Source: Alphaproteobacteria bacterium
GTDB taxonomy: Bacteria > Pseudomonadota > Alphaproteobacteria > SMXP01
DNA length: 6,882 bases
Reading direction: 5' to 3'
Assembly (NCBI GenBank): GCA_028280675.1
Contig: JANQLI010000196.1
Coordinates: 1 to 6,882 of the forward strand
A model generated the notes under the pieces. That model worked only from the letters and a program-made list of their open reading frames with translations, was not told the DNA's origin and did no database searches. Below are positions 4,815 through 6,882 of this stretch, piece after piece. The first letter of the stretch is position 1; each line of letters opens with the position of its first letter. Position numbers and translations under genes: made by a program.

Positions 4815-5816
4815 ATGCTTATCCGTCAAGGGTTTAACGATACCGTGGGGAATACGCCGCTTATCCGTCTTGAGCGTCTCAGCGATCTGACGGGGTGTGA
4901 GATTCTCGCAAAAGCAGAGTTTCTCAATCCGGGCGGGTCTGTGAAAGATCGCGCGGCGTTGTCGATCATTGAGGATGCAGAGCAGCGCGGGGAGTTGAAA
5001 CCAGGCGGTGTCATTGTTGAAGGCACCGCCGGCAATACGGGGATCGGATTGGCGCTTGTCGGAAATGCGCGCGGGTATCGCACGGTGATTGTTATTCCTG
5101 AAACACAAAGCCAAGAGAAGAAAGACATGCTGCGTCTGTGTGGCGCTGATTTACGTGAAGTGCCAGCGGTGCCGTATCGTGATCCAAACAATTACGTCCA
5201 TGTCTCTGAACGCTTGGCAAAAGAACTCCGTAAAGTCGAAGACAATGGCGCTATCTGGGCCAATCAGTTCGACAACACGGCAAATCGTTTTGCCCATATC
5301 AAAGGAACAGGACCTGAAATCTGGGAGCAGACGGACGGCAAAGTCGATGGGTTTATTTGTTCAGTGGGCACTGGCGGAACCCTTGCGGGCATTGGGATGG
5401 CGCTGAAAGATAAAAACACAGATGTGAAAATCGGGATTGCTGATCCGCTTGGTGCTGCGCTTTATTCCTATTATGCAACGGGGGAGTTGAAATCCGAAGG
5501 CGAGTCGATCAGCGAAGGGATTGGCCAAGGGCGGATCACCAAAAACCTTGAAGATGCGCCTGTGGATATGGCGTTTCAAATTTCCGATGAAGAGGCTTTG
5601 CCGCTCTGTTTTGATCTTCTAAAAAAAGATGGCCTTTGTGTGGGGCTCTCATCTGGAATCAATGTCGCAGGGGCATTGCGCATGGCCAAAGAAATGGGGC
5701 CAGGCCACACGATTGTCACGATCTTGTGTGACTGGGGGCATCGTTACATGACGAAGATGTGGAATCCCGAATTCTTGCGCAGTAAAAATCTCCCTGTCCC
5801 GGATTGGATGAGTTGA
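4815..5816 (+). CDS. cysK: Cysteine synthase A (O-acetylserine sulfhydrylase), fungal-like variant
   Basis: PLP enzyme of fold type II that makes cysteine from O-acetylserine and sulfide in the cytoplasm. The product has 333 residues. Lys44 in NPGGSVKDRA is the PLP lysine; the substrate loop is TAGNTGIG (71-78), with Ala72 where bacterial CysK usually has serine; GTGGT (185-189) is the phosphate-binding loop. TQSQEKKDMLRLCGADL (about 97-113), PAVPYRDPNNYV and FDNTANRFAHIKGTGPEIW place it with the variant shared by many alphaproteobacteria and fungi. Near the end, CDWGHRY (305-311) has Trp307 where classical CysK has the serine facing the PLP ring nitrogen. The C-terminus (FLRSKNLPVPDW) is also typical of this variant. 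It is divergent from cysE, which supplies its substrate, and 24 bp upstream of zapE, perhaps co-transcribed. A related beta-replacement or cystathionine-type activity cannot be excluded. Confidence 0.9.
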   Translation: MLIRQGFNDTVGNTPLIRLERLSDLTGCEILAKAEFLNPGGSVKDRAALSIIEDAEQRGELKPGGVIVEGTAGNTGIGLALVGNARGYRTVIVIPETQSQEKKDMLRLCGADLREVPAVPYRDPNNYVHVSERLAKELRKVEDNGAIWANQFDNTANRFAHIKGTGPEIWEQTDGKVDGFICSVGTGGTLAGIGMALKDKNTDVKIGIADPLGAALYSYYATGELKSEGESISEGIGQGRITKNLEDAPVDMAFQISDEEALPLCFDLLKKDGLCVGLSSGINVAGALRMAKEMGPGHTIVTILCDWGHRYMTKMWNPEFLRSKNLPVPDWMS

Positions 5817-5840
5817 TCCGTAAAGGGATGATCTCATTTT

Positions 5841-6882
5841 ATGACGGGGCCCATTTTTCGATATCGCGAGCTTGTCAAGGCGGGGGACTTAATCTCTGAT
5901 CCGGTCCAGGAATTAGCCGCCGAGCACTTGCAACTCTTGCATCACCGTCTTTTGGATTATGACCCGCAAAAAGATAAAGGCTTTTTCGGGTTTCTGAACC
6001 GCCCCAACAAGGAGCCTGCGCCGAAAGGGCTTTATCTTTATGGCGATGTCGGGCGCGGCAAGTCCCTTCTGATGGATCTCTTTTTCGAAGATGCGCCGCT
6101 CGCGCCCAAGCGCCGCGTACATTTTCACAGTTTTATGCTGGAAACCCATGCGGCGATTAATACGTGGCGAAAATTGTCTGCAGAACAGCGCGCCAAACGC
6201 CCAGAGTTTGTTAAATCCGCAGGGGATGATCCGGTGCCGCCTGTGGCGCGCGCCATTGCGCACCGCTCACAATTGTTATGTTTTGATGAGTTTCAAGTCA
6301 CAGACATTGCAGACGCTATGTTGCTGGGGCGTTTATTTGAAAATCTCTTTGCGGAAGGCGTGGTGGTGGTCGCCACATCAAACCGTGCACCGCAGAGCCT
6401 TTATGAAGGGGGGATCAACCGCCAACTCTTTTTACCCTTTATCGATCTTATTTGTGAGCGTCTCGACCTTTTGCACCTGGATGGCGGCACCGATTACCGT
6501 CTTGATCGTTTGAAAGGGGAAGCGGTCTACTACATGCCGCTTGGTGCGGTGGCGGATGCACAGATGCAAACGGCTTGGCGCAAACTCACCGATTGTGAAA
6601 AAGGCGCCGCTGCGGAAATCGAAGTGCAAGGCCGTAAAGTGCCCATCCCGCAAGAAGCCAAGGGCGCCGCGCGTTTTGCCTTCGCCGATTTGGCTGCGCA
6701 GGCTTTAGGGTCCGCCGATTATCTCGCCATTGCCGCGCGGTATCACACCATTTTCCTGGACCATATCCCGCGTCTCAGCAAAGAGAAACGAAACGAAGCG
6801 AAACGCTTTGTGACGCTCATCGACGCGCTGTATGAAAACAAGGTGCGCCTCGTATGCTCTGCAGAGGATGAGCCAGAGGCGC
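5841..6882 (+). CDS. zapE: Cell division protein ZapE, AFG1-family P-loop ATPase (3'-truncated)
   Basis: AFG1/LACE1-family ATPase. In E. coli ZapE acts at the Z-ring under stress; mitochondrial AFG1/LACE1 acts in protein quality control. The frame is open to the window edge: 347 residues are visible of the usual 370-390, so only the extreme C-terminus is missing. The Walker A motif is GDVGRGKS (68-75, Lys74), Walker B is LLCFDEF (145-151, Asp149 and Glu150), and a sensor-like ATSNRAP (178-184) is followed by GGINRQLFLPF (190-200) with the conserved Arg194. The strongly conserved C-terminal block RFAFADLAAQALGSADYLAIA...FLDHIP and RFVTLIDALYENKVRLVCSA (about 278-341) confirms the family. MTGPIFRYRELV is a typical start, but the nearest Shine-Dalgarno-like AAGGG (5823-5827) is 13 nt away, longer than optimal. 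It sits 24 bp after cysK with no terminator between. In many alphaproteobacteria mdh follows; this lies outside the window. Confidence 0.95.
   Translation, partial: MTGPIFRYRELVKAGDLISDPVQELAAEHLQLLHHRLLDYDPQKDKGFFGFLNRPNKEPAPKGLYLYGDVGRGKSLLMDLFFEDAPLAPKRRVHFHSFMLETHAAINTWRKLSAEQRAKRPEFVKSAGDDPVPPVARAIAHRSQLLCFDEFQVTDIADAMLLGRLFENLFAEGVVVVATSNRAPQSLYEGGINRQLFLPFIDLICERLDLLHLDGGTDYRLDRLKGEAVYYMPLGAVADAQMQTAWRKLTDCEKGAAAEIEVQGRKVPIPQEAKGAARFAFADLAAQALGSADYLAIAARYHTIFLDHIPRLSKEKRNEAKRFVTLIDALYENKVRLVCSAEDEPEA

Noticed and set aside
5828..5830. ATG at 5828 as the zapE start
   Set aside because: It is out of frame with zapE, and the GGG before it is too close to serve as its ribosome site.
6091..6513. 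140-codon open frame on the plus strand in the zapE region
   Set aside because: It is an out-of-frame shadow of zapE; the zapE frame carries Walker A, Walker B and the full AFG1 motifs.

Overview
The window looks like chromosomal housekeeping DNA from an alphaproteobacterium of moderate GC content. The succinate dehydrogenase subunits resemble the alphaproteobacterial/mitochondrial type. The cysteine synthase is of a variety also seen in fungi. The last gene is a ZapE/AFG1-type ATPase with strong resemblance to alphaproteobacterial versions. I recognise these families by eye and have run no search, so the genus stays open.

Layout: the window opens inside sdhA (1-1125, 5' end missing) followed 17 nt later by sdhB (1143-1934), which together form the catalytic arm of respiratory complex II. 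Next comes a 560-bp stretch without a convincing gene (1935-2494). It is packed with inverted repeats: two abutting REP-like elements, one ending in a terminator-like hairpin, three further hairpins, and, just before the next gene, a perfect CRP-type palindrome and a second perfect palindrome. An NAD(P)-dependent aldehyde dehydrogenase follows (2495-3916). It ends 7 bp from the stop codon of a convergent gene on the minus strand, a serine O-acetyltransferase of the EpsC/CysE type (3924-4616). Divergent from that is cysK (4815-5816), followed after 24 bp by zapE (5841 to the window edge, 3' end missing).

The genes cover three themes. sdhAB belongs to the TCA cycle and respiration. cysE and cysK catalyse the two consecutive steps from serine to cysteine and share one divergent intergenic region, which holds a good minus-strand promoter inside an AT-rich palindrome. 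zapE links to cell division and envelope stress; in many alphaproteobacteria it lies near sdh/mdh genes, so its presence is unsurprising. The aldehyde dehydrogenase has no pathway partner here and its substrate cannot be read from the context.

I see no phage, plasmid, transposase, CRISPR, tRNA or rRNA signal, and no clearly new multi-gene system. The points most worth a second look are the twin palindromes before the aldehyde dehydrogenase, the cysE/cysK promoter region with the cysE start-codon question, and the departures from the textbook cysteine synthase complex in both proteins.
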